A stretch of DNA of 33,644 nucleotides from a candidate division SR1 bacterium (GCA_014377045.1 JACMQI010000038.1:1-33644); one strand, 5' to 3'; counted from the first letter of the stretch, positions 1 through 8,714 are shown. The notes: generated by a model from the sequence alone, not told the origin. Program-made: numbers and translations.

Positions 1-14
1 ATTTATTTTATCGT

Positions 15-44
15 AAAAAAATCCCACTTTTAGACAAGAGTGGG
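15..44 (-). terminator. Rho-independent terminator of the GlcG-like gene
   Basis: Read on the minus strand, a CCCACT/AGTGGG stem with a loop of about 10 nt is followed at once by A and seven T. It lies about 20 bp beyond the stop of the minus-strand gene ending at 66, so it probably ends that transcript. Confidence 0.75.
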
Positions 45-65
45 TAAGTAAAATTTAGTGTAATT

Positions 66-557
66 TTAAGCAAATATTAAAGTGGCGTTACTTACTGCAA
101 GCCAAGTATCTTTTATTACAAATCCAGCTTTTTGAGCTACCATCATCGCCGTATAGATATTTTCTATATCAGTTGCGAATCCAAAAACTCCAATTCCACC
201 TACAATTTCTAAATTATTATTAAACAACGGTACTCCTCCTTTTGCTATTGTAAGGTGCTTTCTTGAATTAAGATCAGATTTGTAGGTCAATAATCTCAAA
301 TCGCCATTAATTTCTTCATATCCACTTAACTCCATTAAAAGTACACTTGTTTGAGCTTGTTGTAAACTAATACGTTTTATTTTGGATTCAAGATCATCTG
401 TCAAATTTGATGATAAACTATGGATTATTTTTCCATTTCTATCTACGATTGACATCCAAGCTATTACACTTAGATCATATTGAGACTCTTTTAAGAAAAT
501 ATTAGCTATTTGGTGTGTATTGAAATAATTAACATCTTTGCTGTTCATCGCATTCAA
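66..557 (-). CDS. GlcG/HbpS-like (heme-degrading-domain family) protein
   Basis: A 163-aa soluble protein. The C-terminal half contains the sequence GGVPLF followed about 10 residues later by VGGIGVFG, which matches the conserved GG.P....(VGAIGVSG) core of the GlcG/HbpS family (PF03928). Members of that family bind heme or small ligands, or are of unknown role, and often sit beside redox or catabolic genes. No signal peptide is visible, so it is probably cytoplasmic. The N-terminal half is divergent and carries no motif I recognise. It lies 50 bp downstream of the glucan phosphorylase on the same strand and could be read through from it, although a poor TTGACA element (600-605) also lies upstream. 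A second Met occurs at codon 4. The family call rests on the glycine-rich C-terminal motif; substrate and function are unknown. Confidence 0.6.
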   Translation of the reverse strand: MNAMNSKDVNYFNTHQIANIFLKESQYDLSVIAWMSIVDRNGKIIHSLSSNLTDDLESKIKRISLQQAQTSVLLMELSGYEEINGDLRLLTYKSDLNSRKHLTIAKGGVPLFNNNLEIVGGIGVFGFATDIENIYTAMMVAQKAGFVIKDTWLAVSNATLIFA

Positions 558-607
558 GATAAAATTACTATTTCTAGTTTTTATTTTTTATTCGATTTTT
601 GTCAAAT

Positions 608-2302
608 TTATATTGATCTGTAAATATAAGCTTCGATGATATACTCCATTAACATTCGATGAGTATTGAAATAGCTTCCATTAATTGCAATAGACTGTTT
701 CATGACTTTTACCCATTCCGTTTTATTTGCAAATAGTGGTAATATAGTTTCATCTAACTTAGCATACATACTTATTAATTCGTCAGCTATACAGCGATCG
801 CCTACGCATATTTCACCAATAGCCCAACCTGTTATACCTTCAATACAACCCTCTATCCACCAGCCATCTAAAATAGAAAAGTTTGGTACACCATTAAGAC
901 TAGCTTTCATACCTGATGTTCCTGAGGCTTCTAGGGGTGGGATAGGGTTGTTTAGCCAAATATCTACACCATTTGTAATTAGTTTCCCAATATCCATATT
1001 ATAATTTGGAATAAAGAGTATTTTGATATTATCCGAAGTCTGTTGGTTTATTTTATATATTTGTTCTATTACTTTTTTACCTTCTGAGTCATTTGGATAA
1101 GCTTTTCCAGCAAATACAAACTGAAGACCTCCATGTTTTTTGGCTATAAACTCTAGTTTTTCAAGATCAGTAAAAATAAAATTGTGGCGTTTATATCCTG
1201 CTGCACGTCTAGCGAATCCAATAGTAAAAATATTAGGGTTAAATTCAGCTTCATTAAGTTCTTTATATTTACTTATTTCATTAAATAAATCTAGTTTAGC
1301 TTTTGCGTGCGCCTCTAAAATCAAGTTGTCTTCTATCCTCATAGCTTCACGTAAACTAAATGCCCAAGTACGCCACTCAGGAATTGATTTATCAAAAATA
1401 CTCGCTAAGTATGGACTGGTCCAAGTACTACTATGAATACCGTTTGTAATTGCCTTTATAGTGTATTCAGGATACATTTGCTGGCTTACTTCTTGATGTT
1501 TTAGTGCCACACCGTTTGCATATTTAGAAAATTCTAAGCAAAGTTTCGCCATATTTAGCGTTTCGTCGTCCTCCCAAAGTTTAGCTGGAATATGTTTAAG
1601 ATATTTTGTTTCTAGTAATTCTTCAAGGCGACTCTTACTCCATTTTTCATGTCCTCCGATAAGGGGAGTGTGTGTTGTGAAGCAAACATGCTGTTTTACT
1701 ATATTTTTATCTATATATTTTTCAAGTAGAGCAAGAGTTACCATGCTAGCGTGGGTTTCATTTAGATGATAATTATCAAATATGTCATAACCTAAATCAA
1801 ATAGAACTTGCACACCCCCAATACCGAGAACTGCTTCTTGAATAATTTGATTTTGTATAGGATACAAGTTGGAGTTTAGTGAACGGATAAGTTCTGAATT
1901 TGAAGGTAAATCGGTATCAAGGAAATAAATAGGTATATGGTGATCTCCACTTTTTAATAGATATTGCCAAATTTGTATTTCTACTTTTTCATGCTGGACA
2001 ACAATAGTAGTTTTTATTGGTAATTTTTCTAAGATACTTTCGTAATTCCAAATATCAGACTCTTCAGTTTGTAAACCATTTTTGTCTATATTTTGTTTAA
2101 AATAACCATTTTTATATAACAGTGATACTGCTACCATATTATATTTTAAATCAGCTGCCGCTTTTATGGTATCTCCAGCTAAGATACCCAATCCTCCAGC
2201 ATAATTTGGAATTCGAGGATCAAATCCTATTTCCATACTAAAATAAGCAGTATTTAAAGTTGATTTTTCTTTTTTGTTTAATAGGTTGGAAGTTGTAGTC
2301 AT
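608..2302 (-). CDS. glgP: Alpha-glucan (glycogen/maltodextrin) phosphorylase, short GT35 type
   Basis: Predicted to release glucose-1-phosphate from alpha-1,4-glucans using pyridoxal phosphate. The start of the family is seen as AYFSMEIG and the glycine loop NYAGGLGILAGD; a NETHA segment, FTTHTPL and NGIH follow, then the phosphate/PLP region around residue 470 as EASGTSGMKASLNG, in which the lysine is the PLP lysine. At about 564 aa it is the compact bacterial/archaeal form, without the extra N-terminal region of the 800-aa enzymes. The frame is open to 2320, but I place the start at 2302: a TTGTCA-17-TATACT promoter (2310-2338) would put the transcription start at about 2303, just at this Met. 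It is divergent from the V-ATPase gene. With the mutarotase at 21.4 kb it points to use or storage of glucans. The function is secure; the start is inferred. Confidence 0.9.
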   Translation of the reverse strand: MTTTSNLLNKKEKSTLNTAYFSMEIGFDPRIPNYAGGLGILAGDTIKAAADLKYNMVAVSLLYKNGYFKQNIDKNGLQTEESDIWNYESILEKLPIKTTIVVQHEKVEIQIWQYLLKSGDHHIPIYFLDTDLPSNSELIRSLNSNLYPIQNQIIQEAVLGIGGVQVLFDLGYDIFDNYHLNETHASMVTLALLEKYIDKNIVKQHVCFTTHTPLIGGHEKWSKSRLEELLETKYLKHIPAKLWEDDETLNMAKLCLEFSKYANGVALKHQEVSQQMYPEYTIKAITNGIHSSTWTSPYLASIFDKSIPEWRTWAFSLREAMRIEDNLILEAHAKAKLDLFNEISKYKELNEAEFNPNIFTIGFARRAAGYKRHNFIFTDLEKLEFIAKKHGGLQFVFAGKAYPNDSEGKKVIEQIYKINQQTSDNIKILFIPNYNMDIGKLITNGVDIWLNNPIPPLEASGTSGMKASLNGVPNFSILDGWWIEGCIEGITGWAIGEICVGDRCIADELISMYAKLDETILPLFANKTEWVKVMKQSIAINGSYFNTHRMLMEYIIEAYIYRSI

Positions 2303-2309
2303 TCTTTGG

Positions 2310-2338
2310 AGTATATTCATTATTTTTTGTTATGACAA
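2310..2338 (-). promoter_or_regulatory. Promoter of glgP
   Basis: On the minus strand TTGTCA (2338-2333), a 17-nt spacer and TATACT (2315-2310). The predicted transcription start coincides with the ATG at 2302, implying a leaderless mRNA and arguing against the upstream in-frame ATG at 2320, which lies inside the promoter spacer. Confidence 0.6.
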
Positions 2339-2392
2339 GAAATCAGTAGTAACTTGACGAAAAAACTAATACTTCAAAGTCTAAAATAGATT

Positions 2393-3799
2393 ATGTTAGC
2401 ATATAAAACTATCCACGCCATAAAAGGCCCTCTTTTATTTGTCAATAAAACTGAAAATATCGGATATCAAGAGTTGGTAAATATTATAGACTCTGCAGGT
2501 AATAAAATTTCAGGCCAGGTCATTGCTTTAAATAATGACACGGCATTAATTCAGCTTTATAAAGATGGTACTGGACTTCAAATTGATGGAGCAAAAGCTA
2601 TCTTTCTTGGTGATACAAAAAAGTTTGCACTTTCTCCAAGTCTGCTTGGTAGGACTTTCAATGGTAGCGGATCTGCTATAGATAACTTAAAAGTTTTAAA
2701 AGGTACTGAAATTGATGTGAATTTTGGCTTTGACGTTTTACCCGATAAATATCGAGATATAAATGGCGCAGCTATAAATCCATTTAGAAGGAGTGAGCCA
2801 CATGACTTTATCCAAACTGGTATCTCGTCTATCGATCTTACAAATACTATTGTAAAAGGTCAAAAAATACCTATTTTTAGCGGTTCTGGTTTGCCTGACT
2901 TAGAACTCCTTGTACAAATCGCTACTTCTGCAAAAACAAATGACCCAAATGACAAGTTTGTAGTAGTAGTAGCTGGTGTGGGTATAACTAACGATCAGTA
3001 TTTGTATTTAAAAGGTGAATTGGAAAAAACGGGTGCTTTGGCAAGAACAGTCATGTTTATTAATACTGCTTCTGATTCTGTTGTTGAAAGACTACTTACT
3101 CCACGTTTAGCCCTTACAGTTTCTGAATATTTAGCATATGATCTTGACTATTCTGTTTTGACATTGACTTTTGATCTTACTAATTATGCTAATAGTATGC
3201 GAGAAGTTAGTAATAGCAAAAATGAGATACCAGGTCGAAGTGGATATCCAGGATATTTGTATACTGATTTAGCAAATTTATTAGAGCGAGCTGGTACGAT
3301 CGATGGAAAGATCGGATCTATAACTCAAGTTCCTATTTTGACTATGCCTAATGATGACAAGACTCATGTGGTCCCAGATCTTACTGGCTATATTACTGAA
3401 GGACAAATAGTTCTTGACCGTACACTTCACAAACGAGGTTTTACTCCACCAATAAATATTTTAGCTTCATTGTCCCGTCTCAAAGATAAAGGTCAGGGAG
3501 AAGGTAAAACACGAGAAGATCATGGACAAGTGGCAGATCAGATGTTTGCGTCACTTTCAGAAAGCATCCGTCAAGAAGAGCTTTCACTTGTATTAGGTAA
3601 AGATTCACTCACTGATACAGGTCAAAAATATCTAGAGTTTTATAAACAATATCTAGAGACTTTTATAAATCAGGGTAAAGCCAATCGATCTATAGAAGAA
3701 ACGCTGACTATAGCTTGGGATTTATTTAGTATATTACCACGGGAAGAACTTAAAAAAATCAAGCAGAATATGTATGATAAGTACGGTATAAAAAAATAA
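2393..3799 (+). CDS. atpB: V/A-type ATPase subunit B (regulatory, non-catalytic)
   Basis: This 468-aa protein is the non-catalytic nucleotide-binding subunit of the V1/A1 sector of a V/A-type H+ or Na+ ATPase. Family landmarks are present in order: a beta-barrel N-terminus, PFRRSEPHDFIQTGISSID, a degenerate P-loop region (FSGSGLPD in place of GxxGxGKT, as expected for subunit B), EIPGRSGYPGYLYTDLA, GSITQVPILTMPNDDKTHVVPDLTGYITEGQI and the RLKDKGQGEG stretch. Length is normal. Such genes usually sit in an operon with A, D, E, F, I and K subunits. Here the left neighbour is divergent glgP and the right neighbour is an unrelated convergent gene, so no partner is in the window. No good promoter is evident; TAAAAT lies just ahead of the ATG. 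Confidence 0.93.
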   Translation: MLAYKTIHAIKGPLLFVNKTENIGYQELVNIIDSAGNKISGQVIALNNDTALIQLYKDGTGLQIDGAKAIFLGDTKKFALSPSLLGRTFNGSGSAIDNLKVLKGTEIDVNFGFDVLPDKYRDINGAAINPFRRSEPHDFIQTGISSIDLTNTIVKGQKIPIFSGSGLPDLELLVQIATSAKTNDPNDKFVVVVAGVGITNDQYLYLKGELEKTGALARTVMFINTASDSVVERLLTPRLALTVSEYLAYDLDYSVLTLTFDLTNYANSMREVSNSKNEIPGRSGYPGYLYTDLANLLERAGTIDGKIGSITQVPILTMPNDDKTHVVPDLTGYITEGQIVLDRTLHKRGFTPPINILASLSRLKDKGQGEGKTREDHGQVADQMFASLSESIRQEELSLVLGKDSLTDTGQKYLEFYKQYLETFINQGKANRSIEETLTIAWDLFSILPREELKKIKQNMYDKYGIKK

Positions 3800-3810
3800 T
3801 GGTACTATTA

Positions 3811-3825
3811 ATATTATACGAAGTC
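3811..3825 (-). repeat. Copy 1 of the GACTTCGTATAAT motif
   Basis: On the minus strand the sequence reads GACTTCGTATAATAT. It lies in the gap between the convergent atpB and the 190-aa gene. The same 13-bp core recurs at 6591-6605, 26529-26546 and 26646-26663. Confidence 0.6.
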
Positions 3826-3840
3826 AGTAAAATTAATTAT

Positions 3841-3869
3841 AAAAAAATCCACCATATATTTATGATGGT
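3841..3869 (-). terminator. Terminator of the 190-aa gene
   Basis: On the minus strand an ACCATCA / TGGTGG stem (one wobble pair) with a short AT loop runs into A and seven T. It lies 14 bp past the stop at 3884. Confidence 0.65.
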
Positions 3870-3883
3870 AAATAAGTTATAAC

Positions 3884-4456
3884 TTATAAAATTACTGGTT
3901 GATTTGGATGAAAGATACTGCCATATTTAGTAATAATTTCCTCCCAAGTACTTTCAAATGAGTCTCCATCGATAGGAGTGCTATCTAATGATAATGCATG
4001 ACAACTCCAAAAATCTATACATTGGTTACGCATTCGTAGACCTAATTCAGTTTGCGGATCGATTCCAAGTGAAATAGGCTCCAGAGTTGATAGTGTACCA
4101 TCACTGCAATATGCGGTAATTAGTTCGTAATGTGTTTTTTCTACAGGTTTAGTAACCATTGCAATTTTACTAGCAGGGTTTGAGGATTCTTTTGAAACAT
4201 GAGTTGGTGCTTTTCTATTGCGACGAAACGCAAATAGATTTGCAGAATTTGTTCTAACTAAACTACATAACCCCCAATTTCCTAAATAATCAAACAGATC
4301 AATATAACTTGTTTGTTGTGTATTCGGTGGTGTAAGAAGACTTGCACTAAGCTCTATTAGCTCCATTGTTACTTCAGGATGAGCAAGTAAATGCTCAATT
4401 GTAATCTCTGGAACAATCAGATTTGCACCATTAGCTAAAATAAAAGTAGTTTCCAT
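3884..4456 (-). CDS. Uncharacterised 190-aa protein, possibly RNase-toxin-like fold
   Basis: No firm family. Residues 1-60 look alpha-helical. The middle has a basic patch, FRRNRKAPTHV, followed by a segment in which a predicted strand ends in HYELITAYC, and later FWSCHAL. The order of basic R.P motif, hydrophobic strand LITAY and FW.xHAL reminds me of an uncharacterised bacterial family in which the core reads roughly PSR...V.V.L....YVLITAF.G...EPW...S..FW..HAL. That family has been thought to resemble small ribonuclease toxins; this is from memory and unverified. The product is cytoplasmic with no signal peptide. It starts at an ATG preceded by AGGA. It stands alone between a terminator and the flavoprotein gene; no antitoxin-like partner overlaps it. 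Confidence 0.5.
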   Translation of the reverse strand: METTFILANGANLIVPEITIEHLLAHPEVTMELIELSASLLTPPNTQQTSYIDLFDYLGNWGLCSLVRTNSANLFAFRRNRKAPTHVSKESSNPASKIAMVTKPVEKTHYELITAYCSDGTLSTLEPISLGIDPQTELGLRMRNQCIDFWSCHALSLDSTPIDGDSFESTWEEIITKYGSIFHPNQPVIL

Positions 4457-4546
4457 ATTTATTGTATCCTAAGATTAAATCTTTTCTAGTTTTTCATGTA
4501 AATAAGCTTTCGTCAAGGTTTAAGACATTGTTTTATATATTCAAAG

Positions 4547-5239
4547 CTATTTCTTTGCCAATAAAAATTTTTCAGTTATTACTTTATTAGAATCAAATTC
4601 ACTTACTTCTAGCAATTCTTGCATTTCTTTGATCATGTTTGGGTTTCCGCATAAATAGAAGTCGTAGTTTACATACTTTATAGAATGAGTTTTATAATAG
4701 TCAGTTACCCTTCCATTAAATTGATCATTTTTAATATCTGCTTTTTCACTAATACAAATTGTATATTTAACAATCTTGGTATCTAGGTATCTAGACAAAT
4801 AATCATATTCATTAGATTTGACCCCAAATAAAATTTCTACATCTTCTTTTTCTTTATTTGATAATTGAGAGATCATAGCTATGATAGGCGCTATACCAGT
4901 ACCAGTAACTATAAAAACTTTTTTACGCAGTGAGGGTAAAAGTGTAAATCTTCCAACAGGTCCAATACAAGCAAATTCAAGTGGAGGTAAATTGGTTGAA
5001 AAATACGTTGAAGCAAGACCATTTGGCAAGATGTCTACTATAAGGGTTAATTTAGTTTTATTTGATATAGTTTCTAGTTTTGATATAGAGTAAGACCGGT
5101 ATTTACTATTTCCAAAGTCTATATTTATATATTGTCCAGGCTTATAGTTTATTAGCGTTTCTTTAGTTTCCAAAACTATTTCATATACTGTGGGAGCAAT
5201 TTGAGTTTTGGTGGTCCAAGTGGCGGTGAATCGGGGCAT
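4547..5239 (-). CDS. Ferredoxin-NAD(P)+ reductase-like FAD oxidoreductase
   Basis: A 230-aa flavoprotein of the ferredoxin-NADP reductase superfamily. The FAD-binding barrel carries YKPGQY, the RSYS flavin motif at about residues 48-51 and GPVGRF. The NAD(P) domain carries GTGIAPIIAM and the C-terminal YLCGNPNMI. There is no 2Fe-2S domain, so electrons must pass to or from a separate partner such as a ferredoxin or a membrane carrier; the partner is not in the window. Length is normal for the single two-domain form. It has its own predicted promoter (5259-5287), divergent from uvrD. The fold is secure; substrate and physiological role are not known. Confidence 0.85.
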   Translation of the reverse strand: MPRFTATWTTKTQIAPTVYEIVLETKETLINYKPGQYINIDFGNSKYRSYSISKLETISNKTKLTLIVDILPNGLASTYFSTNLPPLEFACIGPVGRFTLLPSLRKKVFIVTGTGIAPIIAMISQLSNKEKEDVEILFGVKSNEYDYLSRYLDTKIVKYTICISEKADIKNDQFNGRVTDYYKTHSIKYVNYDFYLCGNPNMIKEMQELLEVSEFDSNKVITEKFLLAKK

Positions 5240-5258
5240 ACATTAATAATCTCTAGTT

Positions 5259-5287
5259 ATTATGATTAATTAATTTTATCTTGGCAA
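5259..5287 (-). promoter_or_regulatory. Promoter of the flavoprotein gene
   Basis: Minus strand TTGCCA (5287-5282), 17-nt spacer, CATAAT (5264-5259). The predicted start leaves a leader of about 13 nt before the ATG at 5239. Confidence 0.5.
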
Positions 5288-5334
5288 ACATAACAATCTT
5301 TTATTTTGCTGTTTTAGCTATTACAGCTCACTTT

Positions 5335-5364
5335 TTGACAAAAACCCTGTTTCCGTTGTACTCT
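5335..5364 (+). promoter_or_regulatory. Promoter of uvrD, leaderless
   Basis: TTGACA (5335-5340), 18-nt spacer, TACTCT (5359-5364). The predicted transcription start is at 5371-5372 and the ATG is at 5372, so the mRNA should begin at or one base before the start codon. Confidence 0.65.
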
Positions 5365-5371
5365 TATCACT

Positions 5372-7615
5372 ATGTTACACCCCCTTATTACTGAACCCTC
5401 GAACCTTGATATATTTACTGAAACTCAGCATAAAATAATCGAAAACCTCAATGATCGACAACGTGAAGCTGTTTTAAGTACCACAGGGTCCAATCTGATC
5501 ATTGCTGGAGCTGGAAGTGGTAAAACTGCTGTACTTACGAGAAGAGTTGCTTATTTGATTTCTCAGGGTATCACGCCTGGACAGATACTCTGTCTTACGT
5601 TTACTAATAAAGCGGCGGCTGAGATGAATAAGCGCGTACGGTCCTTGCTTGATAGTGTACAAATAAACTTGCCATACATAGCTCCTTGGCAGCAAGATTA
5701 CCTACAAAACCCACTTCTTTGCACATTTCACTCTCTTGGGGTACGCATTTTACGTGAGTTTGGCGATAAAATAGATCTCAAAAAGGAGTTTAGTATCTTG
5801 GATAGTGATGACCAAAAAAAGATCGTTCGCCAAATACTTAAAGAACTTAATATTTCTGAAAAAAATCTTCAACCAAGTCTTGCTATTTACTTTATATCTC
5901 AATGTAAACAAGCTTCACTTGTTTCATCAGAATCAAATAAAATATCTAAAGACTTTTTGCCTATTTTTCATCAAATCTATGCTAAGTATGAAAGTCAATT
6001 AAAAAAAAGCCAGATTGTAGATTTTGACGATTTGATTCTTTTACCATATATTATTCTATCTCAAAACCAAGATATACGTCAGATTTTGTATGATCGCTGG
6101 CATCATTTGATGGTTGACGAGTTTCAGGACACCAATCCAGCACAGTTTGAACTTATAAGACTTTTGATGCCACTTGAAGGCTTGCGACTGGAAAAAGAAA
6201 AATCTTTGTTCGTAGTAGGAGATGATGCACAGAGTATATACGGCTTTCGTGGCTCTAAAATAGAGATTATTTTAAATTTCCAAGACGAATATCCTGGTAC
6301 TAAAGAAGTAGTTCTTAATCAAAACTATCGATCTGTACAACCCATTTTGGATCTTGCTGAAAAAGTGATCGCACATAATCCCAATCAAAAGAAAAAAGAC
6401 TTGTTTACCAATAATAGGGAAGTAGTAGATGTGCATTATTATGTTGCCCGCAACGATCGTGATGAAGCTGAATTTATCCTCCGCAAGCTACAAGAGTTAT
6501 ATATAAATGAGCAAAAAGCTGATATAAAAAAAGTAAAAAGTAGCTCAGAGTTGATCTTTGAGGCCGATGAAAATTCATATATAACTAAAGATTATACGAA
6601 GTCAAAAGATTTTGTAAAAAAGAAAGATCCAATAAGTTCAATGTTCGATATTTATTTAGAGTCTGATGACAATTTTGGAATCTCGCGAACTGGATTATAT
6701 GACCCATATTCGTGGCAAGTACCAGAAATCAAATGGAAAGAAATCAAGAAACTGGATGAAGTTGTAATTTTATATCGAACTCATTCTCAATCACGATCAA
6801 TAGAAGAAGTATTACTCAAACACAACGTACCTTATAAATTGGTTTCGGGTACTCGCTTTTTAGATAGAAAAGAAATAAAAGATATTATTGCCATGCTCAA
6901 ATTTCTAGCTAATGGAAGTGATAGAGTAAGTATGGGCCGATTTTTACCATTGATCATGGATGGGGTAGGGCCAAAAACATTAGGAAAAATGATCGCTTAC
7001 CTTGATGACTTTGATTATCCGCTAGCACCAAAATATGCTCAAATGCTTATGGATTTGATAGAAAAAATGCAACGGTGCTGGACCACAAATTCAACGTTGA
7101 TCGAGTTAACAAAAGAGTTACTTACTATTACTGGCTATATGAAATATCTTAAATCAGAATATCCTGTCAAAGACGAATTTGAAGCACGTGTAGAAAATAT
7201 TGGTGAGATCTACTCACTTATGTTTCCATTTGACGAGGACAAAGAAATGCCACTTACAGAAAAATTAAATCAGTTTTTAGCTGCTGTTATGCTAATGAGT
7301 TCATTAGAAATGGATGAAGCAGATGATGTACCAAAAATTAGCCTCATGAGTCTCCATCAAAGTAAAGGTCTAGAATATGAAACAGTGTTTTTAGTAGGTG
7401 TGGAAGATGGTCTTTTACCACATCAAAATAGCTTTTTTGAAGTAGGAGGTATGGAAGAAGAGGTTAGGCTAGCATATGTGGGAGTAACTCGGGCAAAAAA
7501 ACATTTATATCTCACAAGTGCAGAAAGTAGAATACAGTTTGGACAAATAAAGGCTAATCCAATTAGTAGGATATTCAGGCCATTTCTTGACGTGCAGGTA
7601 AAAAGGACAAGGTAA
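5372..7615 (+). CDS. uvrD: UvrD/PcrA/Rep family ATP-dependent DNA helicase
   Basis: A 747-aa superfamily 1 3'-5' helicase, expected in nucleotide excision repair, mismatch repair or replication-fork maintenance. Motifs in order: Q motif LNDRQREAV, Walker A AGAGSGKT (45-52), motif Ia LCLTFTNKAA, Walker B VDEFQDT (about 248-254), GDDAQSIYGFRG (III), QNYRS (IV), SLHQSKGLEYETVFLVG (V) and RLAYVGVTRAKKHLYLT (VI). All catalytic residues are present. Between FILRKLQEL and DEVVILYRTHSQSR, where PcrA/UvrD has a short link, there are about 65-75 extra residues (roughly 377-455), rich in Lys, Asp and Ser. That insert contains one copy of the GACTTCGTATAAT motif in reverse. The C-terminal RNA-polymerase-binding extension of PcrA is missing or short. 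Confidence 0.95.
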   Translation: MLHPLITEPSNLDIFTETQHKIIENLNDRQREAVLSTTGSNLIIAGAGSGKTAVLTRRVAYLISQGITPGQILCLTFTNKAAAEMNKRVRSLLDSVQINLPYIAPWQQDYLQNPLLCTFHSLGVRILREFGDKIDLKKEFSILDSDDQKKIVRQILKELNISEKNLQPSLAIYFISQCKQASLVSSESNKISKDFLPIFHQIYAKYESQLKKSQIVDFDDLILLPYIILSQNQDIRQILYDRWHHLMVDEFQDTNPAQFELIRLLMPLEGLRLEKEKSLFVVGDDAQSIYGFRGSKIEIILNFQDEYPGTKEVVLNQNYRSVQPILDLAEKVIAHNPNQKKKDLFTNNREVVDVHYYVARNDRDEAEFILRKLQELYINEQKADIKKVKSSSELIFEADENSYITKDYTKSKDFVKKKDPISSMFDIYLESDDNFGISRTGLYDPYSWQVPEIKWKEIKKLDEVVILYRTHSQSRSIEEVLLKHNVPYKLVSGTRFLDRKEIKDIIAMLKFLANGSDRVSMGRFLPLIMDGVGPKTLGKMIAYLDDFDYPLAPKYAQMLMDLIEKMQRCWTTNSTLIELTKELLTITGYMKYLKSEYPVKDEFEARVENIGEIYSLMFPFDEDKEMPLTEKLNQFLAAVMLMSSLEMDEADDVPKISLMSLHQSKGLEYETVFLVGVEDGLLPHQNSFFEVGGMEEEVRLAYVGVTRAKKHLYLTSAESRIQFGQIKANPISRIFRPFLDVQVKRTR
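6591..6605 (-). repeat. Copy 2 of the GACTTCGTATAAT motif, inside uvrD
   Basis: On the minus strand TTGACTTCGTATAAT. It lies in the coding sequence of the extra segment of UvrD, where the plus strand encodes DYTKS. Confidence 0.6.
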
Positions 7616-7669
7616 AAATCGTCATTGTTATTCTATGGGAACTTATGTAAAATCTCCCTATTTTTTTAC

Positions 7670-7698
7670 TTGACAAAACCTAGAATATCCCGTATTGA
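7670..7698 (+). promoter_or_regulatory. Possible promoter of the 153-aa gene
   Basis: TTGACA (7670-7675), 17-nt spacer and TATTGA (7693-7698). The predicted leader is about 30 nt and includes GGAG at 7721-7724. Confidence 0.45.
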
Positions 7699-7736
7699 TA
7701 CTATTAGTTCACATATTTTTGGAGACTATTTTTTTC

Positions 7737-8198
7737 ATGACATCGAGAGAAATACTGAGATTTTTTCAAATTTATTTACCAAGTTCTCAGGGTTATTGGA
7801 GTACAAAAAGAGCTCAGTTAATCGCTTTGCTAATTGCTGCAAACCAGTACCCTTCGTTAATGTTAAGTGTGGGAGATACTGCAAGCGAAGCTAGTAAAAA
7901 AATACTACATTGGCAAATAGGTCGAAATTCTTCAAATTTTTATAAAATCAACAAAGCCATAGTAAGTTGTTATCCTGAATACACTCCAAATAAACCTATA
8001 CAAGTATATTGGACGGTTTCTAAAAAATTAAAAGCGGAACACGAACCAAGTTTTAGCCGATTAAATAAAGATGTTTTATATACCACTTATGCAGAACTTT
8101 ATTTACCACTGGAAATAGGTTTAAAAAGAAAAGTATTACGATGGGAAACTTATTCTAACAAAGAATTAATTTCGGAAATTAAAAAACGTTGTTGCTAA
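7737..8198 (+). CDS. Hypothetical basic protein, 153 aa
   Basis: No family recognised. I place the start at the ATG at 7737, which follows GGAG (7721-7724). The frame stays open upstream to a TTG at 7695, but that codon lies within the predicted -10 box. The protein is basic and soluble-looking, with several aromatic and Leu-rich stretches, a Lys/Arg-rich last third and two adjacent cysteines just before the end. No signal peptide or transmembrane segment is present. It sits in a run of small plus-strand genes after uvrD and is followed 92 bp later by another small gene. Function unknown. Confidence 0.55.
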   Translation: MTSREILRFFQIYLPSSQGYWSTKRAQLIALLIAANQYPSLMLSVGDTASEASKKILHWQIGRNSSNFYKINKAIVSCYPEYTPNKPIQVYWTVSKKLKAEHEPSFSRLNKDVLYTTYAELYLPLEIGLKRKVLRWETYSNKELISEIKKRCC

Positions 8199-8290
8199 TT
8201 TATGGAACCAGGAGATTTTGTACAAACAGAGTCTCTATTTTTTTGACTTTAACTTTGTTTTATCAACAAGCCTATTAGGAGATTTTATAC

Positions 8291-8563
8291 GTGAATGCAC
8301 CATATGATTTGACAGCCTTGATGAGATTTTATAGAATTATCGCAGTCTTAGAATACTGGGGTTTGCTAATGCTTACATTATCTGATCGTCTCAATCAATT
8401 TTTTGAAGGATCAATTCCAAATCTATTTAACAATCTCGAAGACCTGAATCAAGAATATAGTGATACAGAATGGGAATTATTTATAGTTCAAAATAAATTA
8501 TCTAAAAAGCCTAAATTTGAGTTCAATGGACCAAATATATTGCGTTTCGGTTTACCTGGATAA
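8291..8563 (+). CDS. Hypothetical 90-aa protein
   Basis: A small protein starting at GTG, which follows a strong Shine-Dalgarno AGGAG at 8277-8281. The N-terminal half holds a hydrophobic helix (about residues 10-33) that could be membrane-associated. The C-terminal half is acidic and polar and ends in a short hydrophobic tail. No family recognised. It is followed directly by a terminator, so it ends its transcript. The clear ribosome binding site and terminator support a real gene. Confidence 0.5.
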   Translation: MNAPYDLTALMRFYRIIAVLEYWGLLMLTLSDRLNQFFEGSIPNLFNNLEDLNQEYSDTEWELFIVQNKLSKKPKFEFNGPNILRFGLPG

Positions 8564-8580
8564 AATATTAGTTAGCAAAC

Positions 8581-8608
8581 GACTCATAATTAAAATTATG
8601 GGTTTTTT
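8581..8608 (+). terminator. Terminator after the 90-aa gene
   Basis: The CTCATAAT/ATTATGGG stem has one mismatch and a TAAA loop, and is followed by six T. Confidence 0.65.
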
Positions 8609-8714
8609 CTTTGTCATTTTTTATAATCGACAATCGTAACACTATATGAAAGAAACAAGATATTAACATTCTATGACTTTCAATTTAATTTTAATCTATA
8701 TAAATTTATTATCT

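Noticed and set aside
702-1436. Plus-strand open frames inside the glucan phosphorylase gene
   Set aside because: They are antisense shadows of a strongly conserved gene and have no ribosome binding site or family match.
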